From positions 44,558,807 to 44,622,806 of the forward strand of contig CM076139.1 in assembly GCA_038025085.1 (NCBI GenBank): a stretch of 64,000 nt of DNA. Reading direction: 5' to 3'. The notes under the pieces were generated by a model, which saw nothing but the letters and a program-made list of their open reading frames with translations, ran no database searches and was not told where the DNA came from. Source of the DNA: Tetragonia tetragonoides (taxonomy: Eukaryota; Streptophyta; Magnoliopsida; Caryophyllales; Aizoaceae). Position numbers and translations under genes: made by a program. Below are positions 53,400-64,000 of this stretch, piece by piece; the stretch's first letter is position 1; each line of letters starts with the position of its first letter.

Positions 53400-56300
53400 A
53401 TGGCTAAAGGTCCAGGACTTTACACTGATATTGGCAAGAAAGCTAGAGGTCATTTTCTCTCTCCTCTTCTACTTCTTCATTTGCGCTTTTTTCGTTTTTG
53501 ATGGTGGACTTGTTTATTTATTTTTGTTTTTTGGATTAGATCTTCTTTACAGAGATTATCAGACTGACCAGAAGTTCAGCATCACTACTTACTCTCCAAC
53601 TGGTGTTGTAAGTTTTCTTTTGTCAATCTGTTATTACTAATTATTAGATTTGATTTGATTCGTAATTTGATTTTTGATTTATAGAATTGCTTCACATTGA
53701 TGCGAATTGTGTTGCTTAATATATTGAGCTGTTGCATGTTTATGAATTATCGAAATGTGATTCATATCTTTATGATGATATTAAGTGAAATGGAAATGGT
53801 GTTTTGTTGTGGGGTTTGGTTTTTTTGGCGATAATGTGGTTTTTCGTCAACTTATATTGACATTACACTGTTGGATTTTGTTTTTTGCTCTTATGCCATT
53901 ATGTTTCTGGATATTACTTTGCATTGTGATAATTTGGCTAGTTGACAACTTATAATCTAGTTGTAAGCCTTTGGTTTATTTAGTTTAGTCGATTTCTCAG
54001 TGCATTTTTCTTCTTAAACTTGGATCAATTAGTGCGAGTCTGATGTTAATCAGACCTCTATTTGTGTGTATTATTGTTGTAATTGCCTTTTATGTTTTTT
54101 CTGCCATATCATTTGCTAATTTGCTATGTCTAAATGTACACTGATCTTTTCGGGTTCTGGACGATACACTGGTGCTGGCTTGTTCGTAGATTGATGAATG
54201 TTTTTTCTTTGGCTCAATTGTATAGATTTGATATTATCGATGATTTGGTATGTCTAAAACACTATGTTTTGTGGCAGGTTATTACTTCATCTGGTACGAA
54301 GAAAGGTGATTTTTTCTTGGCTGATGTTAATACCCAGCTGAAGAACAAGAATGTCACTACAGATATCAAAGTGGACACCAACTCCAATGTAAGTTGCTTA
54401 TGCTTGAATTTGGTCTCTTGTTGTGAACTTTGTGAAAAAGAGACAATGACCATTTGTGTGTGGGATTATATTAAAAATCATGATGCAGCATTATCATTTA
54501 AAGTAGTTTCATTGTTTAGAGGCACAAACATTCTTTCTCATCCCTTTGATTTTTGTTAGTTTGACACTCCTGTATCACCTGTTTGTCTCGTACCTTAATT
54601 TTATGATTGTGATCTATTGGCCTGGTTCCTTGTTTGTTGGGTTGGGCTTGGTTTAGCTTTGAGAGTGTGATTGTTGTAGAGACTTTACACATGAAGAATG
54701 TCAACAAGCATGTCAGGGAGACTAACCAATGGCATGATTTTGAGGATTTAATCAATATGAGAAATATGAATGTTAGAGTGAACACTTATATATATGTGAG
54801 TTGCTACATATATTATGTTTCCTTGGGATATTAAATGTTTGAATTGGATATAGACATGCTAGAACTCACAACTTATATATCTAGGGGGTGTTTGGGCAAG
54901 ATTCTTCCAACCACACCTTCTCCCATTGTTTCCCTCACATCCTCCCCCCTCTAACACCAATTTCAGTTTCTTAAGTTGAAAATACCCCTCAAGAAGGCCA
55001 ACAACTGAACTCCAAAATCCAAATTGAAGCTTCTGCTTCTAACCTCCTTGGAAAGAAGATGAGAGGTGGTGGAGGAGGGTGGATGTGAGAGAAGATGAGA
55101 GGAGAAGTTGTAGCTTAAAAAAAGCTTGGCCAAACATCGCCTAGGAAGTTCAATGTTTAAAGCTGATGACTTAGCTAATAGGGCTAAGCATGGAGAGTTT
55201 CTAGTCTTAAGTTTTGAACTCTTGTATCTCCGTAAGTCAAAAACAGAAGATATGAAAAAGTGAAGCTATTTTCGAACTCTGATCTCCACTCCCCCCTTAT
55301 AAAGTATGACCATTTGTATTTGAAAATTGATTTTATTTAACAAGTGATTAATTGTCGTGGATTATATTATTGCTTCAAGGATAACAAGGCTGTTTGCTTT
55401 TTTTCTCATGCGCATCTTTTTGTTAGTGGAAAGCTATGCGAGTTGTTTTGATTTTCATGGGAAGTGATGTGTTTATATGATTGCCTTTTGATTTCCATTT
55501 GTCATCACTCACGTCTCTTTCATCTTCAATCCGGGGGGGTGGGTGGGAATGAAAAGAACAATAAAGAGGATAACCCTTCAGCTGCAATTTCTGTCTTTAA
55601 CTCATTTATTGTGGCAACTTGCAGTTATTGACAACTATCACTGTTGATGAAGCTGCACCTCGATTGAAAACAATCCTGAGTTTCAGAGTTCCTGATCAGA
55701 GGTCTGGCAAGGTGAGCAACTAGATCTTGCTTTATGCTGCAGCTGCTTTTTATATCATGAATTTGAATCTGCTATACGCGTTATTATGAATTTGTTTCTT
55801 TGATTTTTGATTTGTTGGTTTCTTTTGCACAGCTTGAACTTCAATACCTACATGACTATGCTGGAATATGCTCTAGTGTTGGGTTGACTGCAAACCCAAT
55901 TGTGAACTTCTCCGGTGTGTTGGGGACCAATCTGCTTGCCTTGGGGACTGATGTTTCATTTGACACCAAAACAGGAAACTTCACCAAGTGCAATGCTGGG
56001 TTGAGCTTTTCCAATGCAGATCTGATTGCTGCACTTAACTTGTAAGTTTTGCATATCTTTGTAGGCTTGTAGCTGCTAGTGCCATATTTAAACCTTTTGT
56101 GCCCCTTGCGCTCCTATCTGAGCTCATCAATGTAGTTTCTTTGGATGTTGATGGTCTGTTGTCATCGCTTGATGTTTGTTGTAAGCACAACTTATATCCC
56201 TTAACCTCCTTAACAGTTCATGTTGTATAGTTGGGTAGTCATTTGAAATGTCTTGTCGATAATGGTAAACCAAAAAGCTCATCACATATCGATTTTTTGG

Positions 56301-56688
56301 GTTCTAAATGCCTTTATTTGTTATTTTTTTTCTTTGCAGTTTATAATGCCTACAATTTATAATGACATGTCTATAATGCAGGAACGACAAGGGTGACACT
56401 CTTAATGCCTCCTACTACCATATGGTCAATCCTTTGACCAACTCAGCTGTTGGCGCGGAGGTGGCACACAGCTTCTCCACCAATGAGAATACCATTACCC
56501 TTGGTGCCCAACATGCCATAGATCCATTGACGAATGTGAAGGCACGTATCAACAATTTTGGTAAGGCGACTAGCCTCATCCAGCATGAATGGCGTCCTAA
56601 GTCACTTGTCACCATCTCTGCCGAGGTTGACACCAAGTCCATTGAGAAGTCCGCAAAGGTTGGATTGGCATTGGCCCTTAAGCCATGA
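53400..56688 (+). CDS. VDAC: Mitochondrial outer membrane porin (VDAC)
   Basis: Six exons: 53400-53448, 53540-53607, 54278-54388, 55625-55711, 55833-56041 and 56382-56688. All introns are GT-AG, and the product is 276 aa, the family length. The N-terminus [20 protein letters not shown] forms the pore helix. The rest is beta-barrel, with typical porin phrases ([28 protein letters not shown]). The C-terminus VGLALALKP is the beta-signal for insertion by the SAM machinery. VDAC passes ATP, ADP and small anions through the outer mitochondrial membrane. The frame is intact and nothing is missing. The intron layout agrees with other plant VDAC genes as I recall them. It lies tail to tail with the HIR gene. 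Confidence 0.97.
54884..55140. mobile_element. MITE with CTA target duplication, inside VDAC intron 3
   Basis: The ends GGGGGTGTTTGGG and CCAAACATCGC form an imperfect inverted repeat, flanked by CTA on both sides (54881-54883, 55141-55143). The GGGGTGTTTGG terminus with a 3-bp duplication fits a PIF/Harbinger-type MITE; hAT would give 8 bp. It is non-coding. Confidence 0.7.
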
Positions 56689-57901
56689 GTTTTATCATCA
56701 ATGTGCTACAGTTGAGCCCCACGAACTTATAGTTAAATGCTCTTTCTTTCTGGCTACTGACATTGTTTAGGTTGGATTTTGGTTTGTAAAAAATAATTTT
56801 AGAATTCACAAACCTGTGAAAACACATCTGTTCCTTAGTTTTTGACATTTACCAACGACCTTCTGGTAAATGGGTTGGTGGATAACTGTTTTTTGAGTAA
56901 AAGCGGAGAGGTGGAGTCTAATGGATACAAAAGTTTTGTTTTGTTGCTTTTGTTATGCGCTATATGTTCCTTTTCCCTTAAAAGTTCTAGCCTATTAATG
57001 CATTCCGTTGATTATGGTGTAGCATATTTTATCAGGTTTTTCCAGCAATGATTTGGAGCACAGCAAGACCTTGCATAATGGTCTTAATTGCTTATTATAA
57101 TTTGTCTTAGTTGCGCTAGGATTATGGTCTCGTATTCAGCTCTTGCTCAAGAAGTTAAACGACAGGATTAGCTTATTAAATTGTCGTAACATTAAGTCTC
57201 ATGTGAGACCAACTAGAAGTTTTTGTGGTGTCTTAATTGCACTATACTAGAAGTATAATATTAGGTCTACCAAGTTCTTGTAAAGCTGCTGCTGTGGATT
57301 GTGGAAGAACCTGTGGGAATTAGAGAGAGAATATTTGGATAGAGAAAGAAGTCTGTTCTCACTAATGAAAATTGAAGCTGTACAAGTCTTTATATACAGA
57401 CTGGAGACTAAGAGAGGAACAGCAAAAGAATCTAACAGACTTCTAACAAAGTAACAACCTCTACTCGCTGCTGAACTGTCGTAACTAACCACTGAGGTGG
57501 CATAACTGAATTTTGTATAACCTCCCATAGCTTCACTTCCGGCGTTACATTATTCATGTTTTATTTCACAATCATTGTTGATTTAGCATGTTCTGTTACA
57601 GAATTTTGAGACAGAATATCAGCTTCTCTTTGGAGTTATTTGACTTATTTCTGATATTCAATTCGCAAACATGGGTCTCAACAGAATGACAAACAAGCAT
57701 AATTGAGAAGGAAGAAAAATTCAGATCTGCACAAATGTTTTTACAACTCACGACTCTGCTAAAAAAGGAGAAGAGATAAACAAGAACAAAATCAAAATCA
57801 AAATCAAATGACCACGAAAAAGTCGAATGTACACAAATGATACTTTTCCACAATACGGAAGAGGATTAAATCATCAGATTTGAGTAATCAGAGGCGGTTG
57901 A
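56689..57901. other. Region between convergent VDAC and HIR genes; old LTR fragment at about 57260-57545
   Basis: VDAC 3' UTR sequence is followed by an LTR-like piece. On the minus strand it has a TATATAAAG box and short direct repeats around AGACTTGTACAGC. No protein is coded. Confidence 0.4.
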
Positions 57902-60052
57902 TTATGGCTGGCTAGCAGACGATGCTTGAAGCAGGCCATCTCGGATCTGCATGGCAACATCACGCACTGCACCAGGGCCATGCGGAATAAACACAGCTGA
58001 TGACTTGGAAGCTGCTCCGATCTCCTTCATTGTGTCAAAGTACTGTGTGACGAGCACCATGTCCATGACATCTTTAGCACTAGTGCCGGGAACATTGCCT
58101 GAGAAGCCCAGCACGCTGTCTCTTAGACCATCAACGATTGCTTGTCGCTGTCTGGCAATACCCATTCCTGCAAGGTATTTGGACTCTGCCTCTCCTTCTG
58201 CTCTTTTGATTTGTATGATCTTCTCTGCTTCTGCTTTCTCGTTTGCTGCCAATCTCATTCTTGCAGCTGCCAAGATTCCAAGTTTTTACGTTACTTGTTA
58301 GTATGGTTTTGTGTGTTGTCTAAGAAGTGCTTTTAGCTTATCTTTTTCTCCTACCTCTATCTATATTATGTATACGTTATTCACTCAATGCTATTTCTCA
58401 AACAACACCCCTTGTAGATAAGATGTTTAGAAAGTGGATTGAGCTGAGGGTGTGTATAACATTTGTGGTAGTGTGGTACAAAATGACACTTGTATTGTAT
58501 GGGAGAAAATAGCGAAGGTGGTTCTCCAATGAGAAACAACTCATTTGATCTTACAGGAGTTGGTGATTACTACGGCCAAATTCTCGACTTTGGATTGTAA
58601 TAACGGACTAAATCAAAATGGTTTATTGGCCTTATGTGTTGTTATTCGACTCAAGGGTTTGATTGAAATGTCTTTGCAATATAGTGGTATCTAAGGCTGT
58701 GCACCTGCCTGACCATGCCTATCTTTTCGTCTGAGGTTGTTGGAGCCTTGTGTGAAATGTGGATGGCATCTGGGTTAGTCTTATGGTATGATATGATATA
58801 TAAAAGGTTTAATCATTGAAATGGATGCTCGAGGTCATAAATTAGAGGTTGATGAAGCTATTACCTGCATTGATTTCATTCATAGCCCGCTTGACATTGA
58901 CGTCAGGCTCAATATCGACAATGAGTGTCTCAATAATCTCAAATCCATAAGCAGACATAGCCTGCCAGAATTTTCGTGTTTGAAGTTGTCAGAATTTGAT
59001 CGACAGGTCGGAAGAATTTTTCAAGTAACTACATGAGGACTTACTTTTTCAAGCTCTTCAGCCACTGCTTTGGCAATTTCACCCTTCTGCTCAAACACAT
59101 CATCCAAATTTTGTTTAGGGACAGTGGCTCTGATCACTGGACAAGTCAAAAAGAGGATAAATACTTAGAATTTTCCATTAGTATATGCAGCATCTGAGCA
59201 AAGGTTTTCAATATATCGTCATATATACCATCAAACACGTAGGCTTGAATCTGGGAACGAGTGTTACTGAGCTTGTAGTATGCATCACTAGCCTTCTCAG
59301 CTAAGGCACAATACTGAATGGATGCAACGACATTGACAAACACGTTGTCCTGTTGTACAATCAAAAGCAGAACTTATTAGAATTGACATTTCCAGGGAAC
59401 TTCAGACTGCTGGCTACTTGAATATGTCAAGCAACACAAAGAAAGAACATCGTAATCTTTTAACTTCAATCGCTTGGACTCTGGAGTAATATAACCAGTG
59501 ATGGATGGATGTTATCGCGAGATCATTTACATCCGTATTTTACTTCATTTAGCCTAATACAGAACCTAGAAGCATAAGTATTATCTTTGTAGCCTTTTCA
59601 TCCTTGTAATTTTCCTTTGGGAAACTATTTTCTGTATTATATGTTGATCAACATATTCTGAGGTTTTTTCTTCCCTTAATTCTATTTTGGGGGTGAGGGG
59701 TGGGGAGTCCGATACAACGAGATCCAATGTACTGTTGAACAGAAAGGGAAATACAAACATAGAATCAGATTGTGAGTAGTAAGAAACAGTAAAACTAAAC
59801 ATTTGATGACATACTGAGTTTGAGCATTTGGTGAATGAAATGGAGCAAGATAGGCAGACAGACCTTGGTCTTGGTCTCACAACGGACATCTAACTGTTGT
59901 ACCCGAAGAGTGAGTTTTCCGGCTATACGCTCACCTATGCACCAAGGGATGAAATGGCAGCCTGGCTCAAGCACATCATTGTACCTTCCAAATCTTTCCT
60001 TAATAGCAACTGTGGATTGGTCAACTTGGACACAGCAAAGCCAGTTCCCCAT
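57902..60052 (-). CDS. HIR: Hypersensitive-induced response protein (HIR), SPFH/prohibitin family
   Basis: Five exons on the minus strand: 59864-60052, 59229-59349, 59045-59136, 58865-58961 and 57902-58266. All are GT-AG, and the product is 287 aa. The N-terminus MGNWLCC has a Gly2 for myristoylation and Cys residues for palmitoylation, so it should sit on the plasma membrane inner face. SPFH/band-7 domain ([13 protein letters not shown] ... [16 protein letters not shown]), a helical [20 protein letters not shown] stretch that drives oligomerisation, and a conserved tail ([20 protein letters not shown]). HIR proteins form complexes in membrane microdomains and support resistance-protein signalling and cell death. 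The frame is intact. Which HIR paralogue it is cannot be told. Confidence 0.96.
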
Positions 60053-61960
60053 TGCTAATGCTCAATAAAATCCTCCTTAAGCGGAAAGGCGCGGTATACT
60101 CAGAAAATCTTTAAACTGTATAAGGGTCAGAACTACAGTTAGTGTTTGCCAAACTCTTAAGGAGAAAAAAAACATCTATCAACAATTGGAAAAACTCAGA
60201 CAACTAGTTATGAACAAAAAAAAGAAAGGAACAAGAATGTAATTTATAATGTGTTGACCTTTATTAAGAATAGTCAATACTACCTCTGGCACTCATATCA
60301 ATTCCAACACTTAATTCAAGGTCCAAATAGATAACTTTTGAAACAAGATTTGCAAAAGAAGACCATGATAGCTAATGGCTTTGTTTTTAACTCATCAACT
60401 CAAGACGACTTTGAAAGATGATGATGGGAATTGCTCTGTCTTGTGTTGTATATGAAATACGACATCGTAGAAAATGATCTTAGAAAGTTGCAGGGTGAAC
60501 TAAACTAATGCTGCCATACTATCTAGAAGATTCAGTTTCAGAGTTTCTGCAAGGATATTGTGAAGATTCTGGTGTTCAAACGCTTTTCTGAATCATGCAT
60601 TCTTGATGCTGTTATTTCAGTTGATGGCTTAGAAGCCTTAGATTTAGTTGTTTTCATCAAACTGTTGGTTGCAAATATGTGCATCTTTTGGATATGACTT
60701 CTCTCCCGGCATGTCTAGGACTTAATCTTGGTTAAGGCTTTGTTCAAGGAAACTTGGGATGTCATTACTTAAAGGATGAGTTTGTTCTACATGAAAGGGT
60801 CTTCTTGGTTTCGTTTTTCTTTGAAAGGTCAAGGTTTCTGTCCACTACTAGTTGATGTGATCCCAATAGTAGAGATTGTGTGATAGTACTCTTGTGACCA
60901 CTGAGCAATTGAAAGTGATGTAGCTTTTTTTCAAAGGAACAGACATTCTCCTTCTGGATTCATTATCAAATGAACCTGATATGGTCTATTGGAAATTCGG
61001 AACTATCACAGTACATATTGTAAGGGTATTGGATTAGGTGGGTGTTAGAACTTGGTTGTGCCGTAGAGAAAAGGAGAGGGAGGGGAGAATTGTTTACCCT
61101 AGGGTATAGGAAATATGATTCGAAACCATTTAATAATTTCTCGTCAAAGTCCTATATGTGAAGTTAAGTGGCTTAATAACGAGTAACGATGAGGAGGGGT
61201 GCGAACCAACAAGCATGTGTGATGTGTCTAGTTTAAATTATGGGATGATGTGGTGCTAGTGCACTATATTGATTTTACTAACTCAAAAGTTACCCTTTAA
61301 AATCTCAGCATTGTACATCAAAATATTTCATCAGTTTCAAAAAAATTTTAACATTTGTTTTTTCAAGGTCAAAGTTTGTAAACCTTGAATATCAATTTAT
61401 GAAAAAGTATAAGAATTTACAATGTAAAAATACTATATTTAGATTCATTTCAAATAATACTTTTTAGATTAGCACAAAAAAAAAAAAAAAATAGTACTTT
61501 TTAAAAATCATAATTTTTATGATTTAGATTTATATCTTCATATTAAGATTTTTTATATCTAAAACGAAGGGAGTACATATTATTGCAAAGACACTTCAAC
61601 AAATATTTTTCATCAACTATCAAGCAAGTAAGAGTGATCATCATGAAGTAAAAAAGATCATAACAAGAACTTTCATCATTTAAGCTAAGACAAAAATAAA
61701 TCATTCTCTAATTTTAAAAGAGAAAAAAAAGAAAAGAAATATATAGCTACTCTTGATGAAAATAACTAGTTTGAGGTTTTGATAATCATTATTAACAGAA
61801 GAAGACAAGAGAATTAGGGAAAAAAAACATGATGAGAGAGAAAATGATAAACCTGATGCCAAGGGGGTTGGTTGCTGGAGAAGCAGAGAAGAAGAATGTG
61901 AATGGCCTTTTGGTAAACAATGGCAAAGAAAATCAGCAGTTTGTAATTTGTCATTTATAA
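60053..61960 (-). promoter_or_regulatory. Probable HIR leader: non-coding first exon about 61853-61928 and a 1.7-kb leader intron
   Basis: On the minus strand, TTATAAAT (61953-61960) is followed about 30 bases on by a CT-rich stretch ending CATCAG|GTTTAT (donor at 61852). A candidate acceptor TTATACAG|TTTA lies at 60116, just before the coding exon. The intron holds a Stowaway-like MITE near 61330-61574 (terminus ACTCCCTTCGTTTT on the minus strand). Inferred from signals only. Confidence 0.45.
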
Positions 61961-64000
61961 TAATGGTGGGCGTCATTTCTTAACAAGTTGTCTTCATTAT
62001 ATTATTATTTTATTTAGTCAACAAGATAATTGATTTTTTTTTTTTTTTTTAAATTTTTTATAATGAATTCAGCTGTAAGATGCTTGCTAATTCCCCTGGC
62101 AATTGCGACTTTGAACGAAATTGGTAGGAAATTCAGTTTAGTTTGCTTGCATGACCAAGCAAGTGTTGTTTGGATAAACATTCAAGTTCTCCACTACCCC
62201 AAATGTGTACCGGGTATTGGTCAATAAGCCACCCCATGCAACTTGCAACTTTTTATTTTTTATTTTATTTTTTTCAATTCTTATTGCGTAGACCCTTGGT
62301 CCATGTAATTGTGTGGACCTAATAAAACTATGCCTTCATGAAATTGTGAAAGTATGACTGAAAAAATGAAAAATGAAAGTTATGAAACTATGTGAGTTTC
62401 ATGTTTTTCAGTCATAGTTTCATTAGACCACATAACAATACCTACACTCTCGGGATCTAAGCAATAATTTGTCAAATTCATGAAGATAAGGATAAGGACC
62501 AACCAAATATTACTTAGTAGACCAATTGTTCTCTCAGATGTTTCTAGTGGGATTTAAACTTGATTGGTAAAAGAATCTCACTTAACTCATTACACTAGAC
62601 TACCCTTTGTTAGCTATGCAACTTGTAAGTTGATGACATAACAATACCCCATTCTTTTTGAGTAGTTACTTATGGTGAGTATGCATGGGTGAGAAAGAGT
62701 ACAAGACGTATTAAATAAAGCTTTATATATGATATTCAAACTTTAAGACATTGTACATCGTGTATTATTTTTTGTCAACTAAATCCTGTTTTGAGGTGGC
62801 TTGATATTCTAACTAATACAACTAAATGACTTCTCTACCCCTAAGTAATTATTCTCAAGGCCCTTTTTCATCTATACAACACTTATCAAAATGAACAAAA
62901 AATTTGACAAAAAAAAAAAGTTGTACATCACAAATGAACAATATTAAGTGATCAAATGAGCAAATATTTTGAAAATATTAATAAAAAAAATTGAGAAATG
63001 AAAAATAAACACAACAAACTAAAATAAAGAAAGCTAAGCAATCAAACAGATATATGTAGCTACCAAAAATTACAAGTACTTGGAGTAAACTTGTGGCTCG
63101 TCTCGCCTTGATTTGACTCAACTTAAATTCAACTTAACAATGTCAAAACTGTAGTGTCACTACATTTCATTTCATGATTGAGAAGAGGGTAAAATGACTT
63201 GATGATACTACTCATATTATCCGGATGCAACTCTTTTAAATGGTCCAAACCTAAAACACTCTATAGTCAGCTCATCAACCTGTTCATAGTTAGGGGAAGC
63301 AAAGGAAGCCACAAATACCACCATCCCTAATTGTGAGAGGAATGTTAATTGAATCGCAAACCAAGTTGGTACAATAGCTAAATCATACTCTCAGGTGTAC
63401 TGTACACTCCATACTTAATATACTCCCTAACTCTCATCCCCTAACCCACACTCTCCTTCCTCCCCTCCCCCACTCGCCAGCTCCACCACACTACTACTAC
63501 TTCTGCCGCCTTACCCCCACCGCGAAGGCCACCGTTGTGGTTGGCACCGACCGAAAACCACGACGGTGACCCCTACCAGCCCACCCCAGACCCCAGCCCG
63601 TCTCTCTCCTCCTCTCACCCAGACACCCACCATACCCGAAAGGCCGAAACCCTAACCCTAATCCCAATGTTCTCTATCTTCCTTTACCACTCGTCCCCTT
63701 CCACCCCGCCCTTACCATGGCAGAGGTCGACTCCGACCGTTGACCTCAGTCGTGGTCACCCCAGCCACCATCCCCTCCAGGAAATTTATTCGAAAATCCC
63801 AAAAAAAAAAAAAAAAAAAATCAAAAATTTAGGAAACGAAAACCTTAGGTTCAAAATTGTTAGAATTGGGGGTATGGTGAAGTATGGAGGGATCGGAATT
63901 GATTTGGCCTGGATGCGAGGGAAAGTGTTTAAATAAAATAAATTGAGGCCCCTCCAATCCCACGCGCTGATGAGTAGGTACGTGAGACCACACACCCGCT
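61961..64000. other. Intergenic DNA with a foldback; C-rich segment at 63440-63780
   Basis: 62311-62436 can fold on itself: GTGTGGACCTAATAAAACTATG and its near reverse complement CATAGTTTCATTAGACCACAT enclose a small inverted repeat (TGACTGAAAAA / TTTTTCAGTCA). The segment 63440-63780 is C-rich and includes AAACCCTAACCCTAATCCC. A 133-codon plus-strand open frame (63535-63936) has no domain and may be part of a leader or chance. No gene is assigned. Confidence 0.4.

Overview
The window is nuclear DNA of a flowering plant, almost certainly a eudicot. Its genes carry GT–AG introns, and a 6-exon VDAC, a 5-exon HIR gene and a 4-exon pectate lyase are all plant-type. The rest is AT-rich and packed with plant transposons: Helitrons, hAT, Mutator-like (MULE), Copia, SINEs and MITEs. 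The species cannot be fixed from the sequence alone. There is no bacterial, plasmid, phage or CRISPR content.

Layout. 1-1.34 kb: decayed hAT transposase. 1.37-8.1 kb: minus-strand Helitron-derived repeats with long (TA)n tracts. 8.1-20.1 kb: a recent nested amplification, in which a 5.4-kb unit, a 4.4-kb unit and a terminal 1-kb remnant lie in tandem; the first two hold a smaller 1014-bp tandem repeat carrying a degenerate tRNA-like sequence. 20.1-21.7 kb: AT-rich, MITE-like. 21.7-25.3 kb: plus-strand Helitron repeats holding a SINE with a clear target-site duplication. 25.6-29.6 kb: an internally deleted Copia element on the minus strand, nested in an older LTR-like sequence. 29.6-33.3 kb: repeat-rich intergenic DNA. 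33.5-35.5 kb: intact single-exon membrane protein gene. 36.4-36.7 kb: SINE-like insertion. 38.2-40.2 kb: pectate lyase gene (minus). 41.8-47.9 kb: near-complete 6-kb MULE with a four-exon transposase (minus) and a small GRF zinc-finger companion gene (plus) converging inside inverted repeats; each has a one-base frame disruption. 47.9-52.9 kb: TIR and foldback elements and a 2.2-kb Helitron. 53.4-56.7 kb: VDAC gene (plus), convergent with the HIR gene at 57.9-60.05 kb (minus), whose leader probably starts near 61.9 kb. 61.3-64 kb: intergenic DNA with small foldbacks and a C-rich segment.

Four host genes look intact: the DUF7906-like membrane protein, the pectate lyase, VDAC and HIR. No operon-like functional link exists between them. 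The most interesting structures are the MULE with its GRF/coiled-coil/membrane-anchor companion, the nested tandem amplification at 9.3-20.1 kb, the head-to-tail Helitron junctions, and the rearranged LTR-PBS-LTR end of the Copia element.
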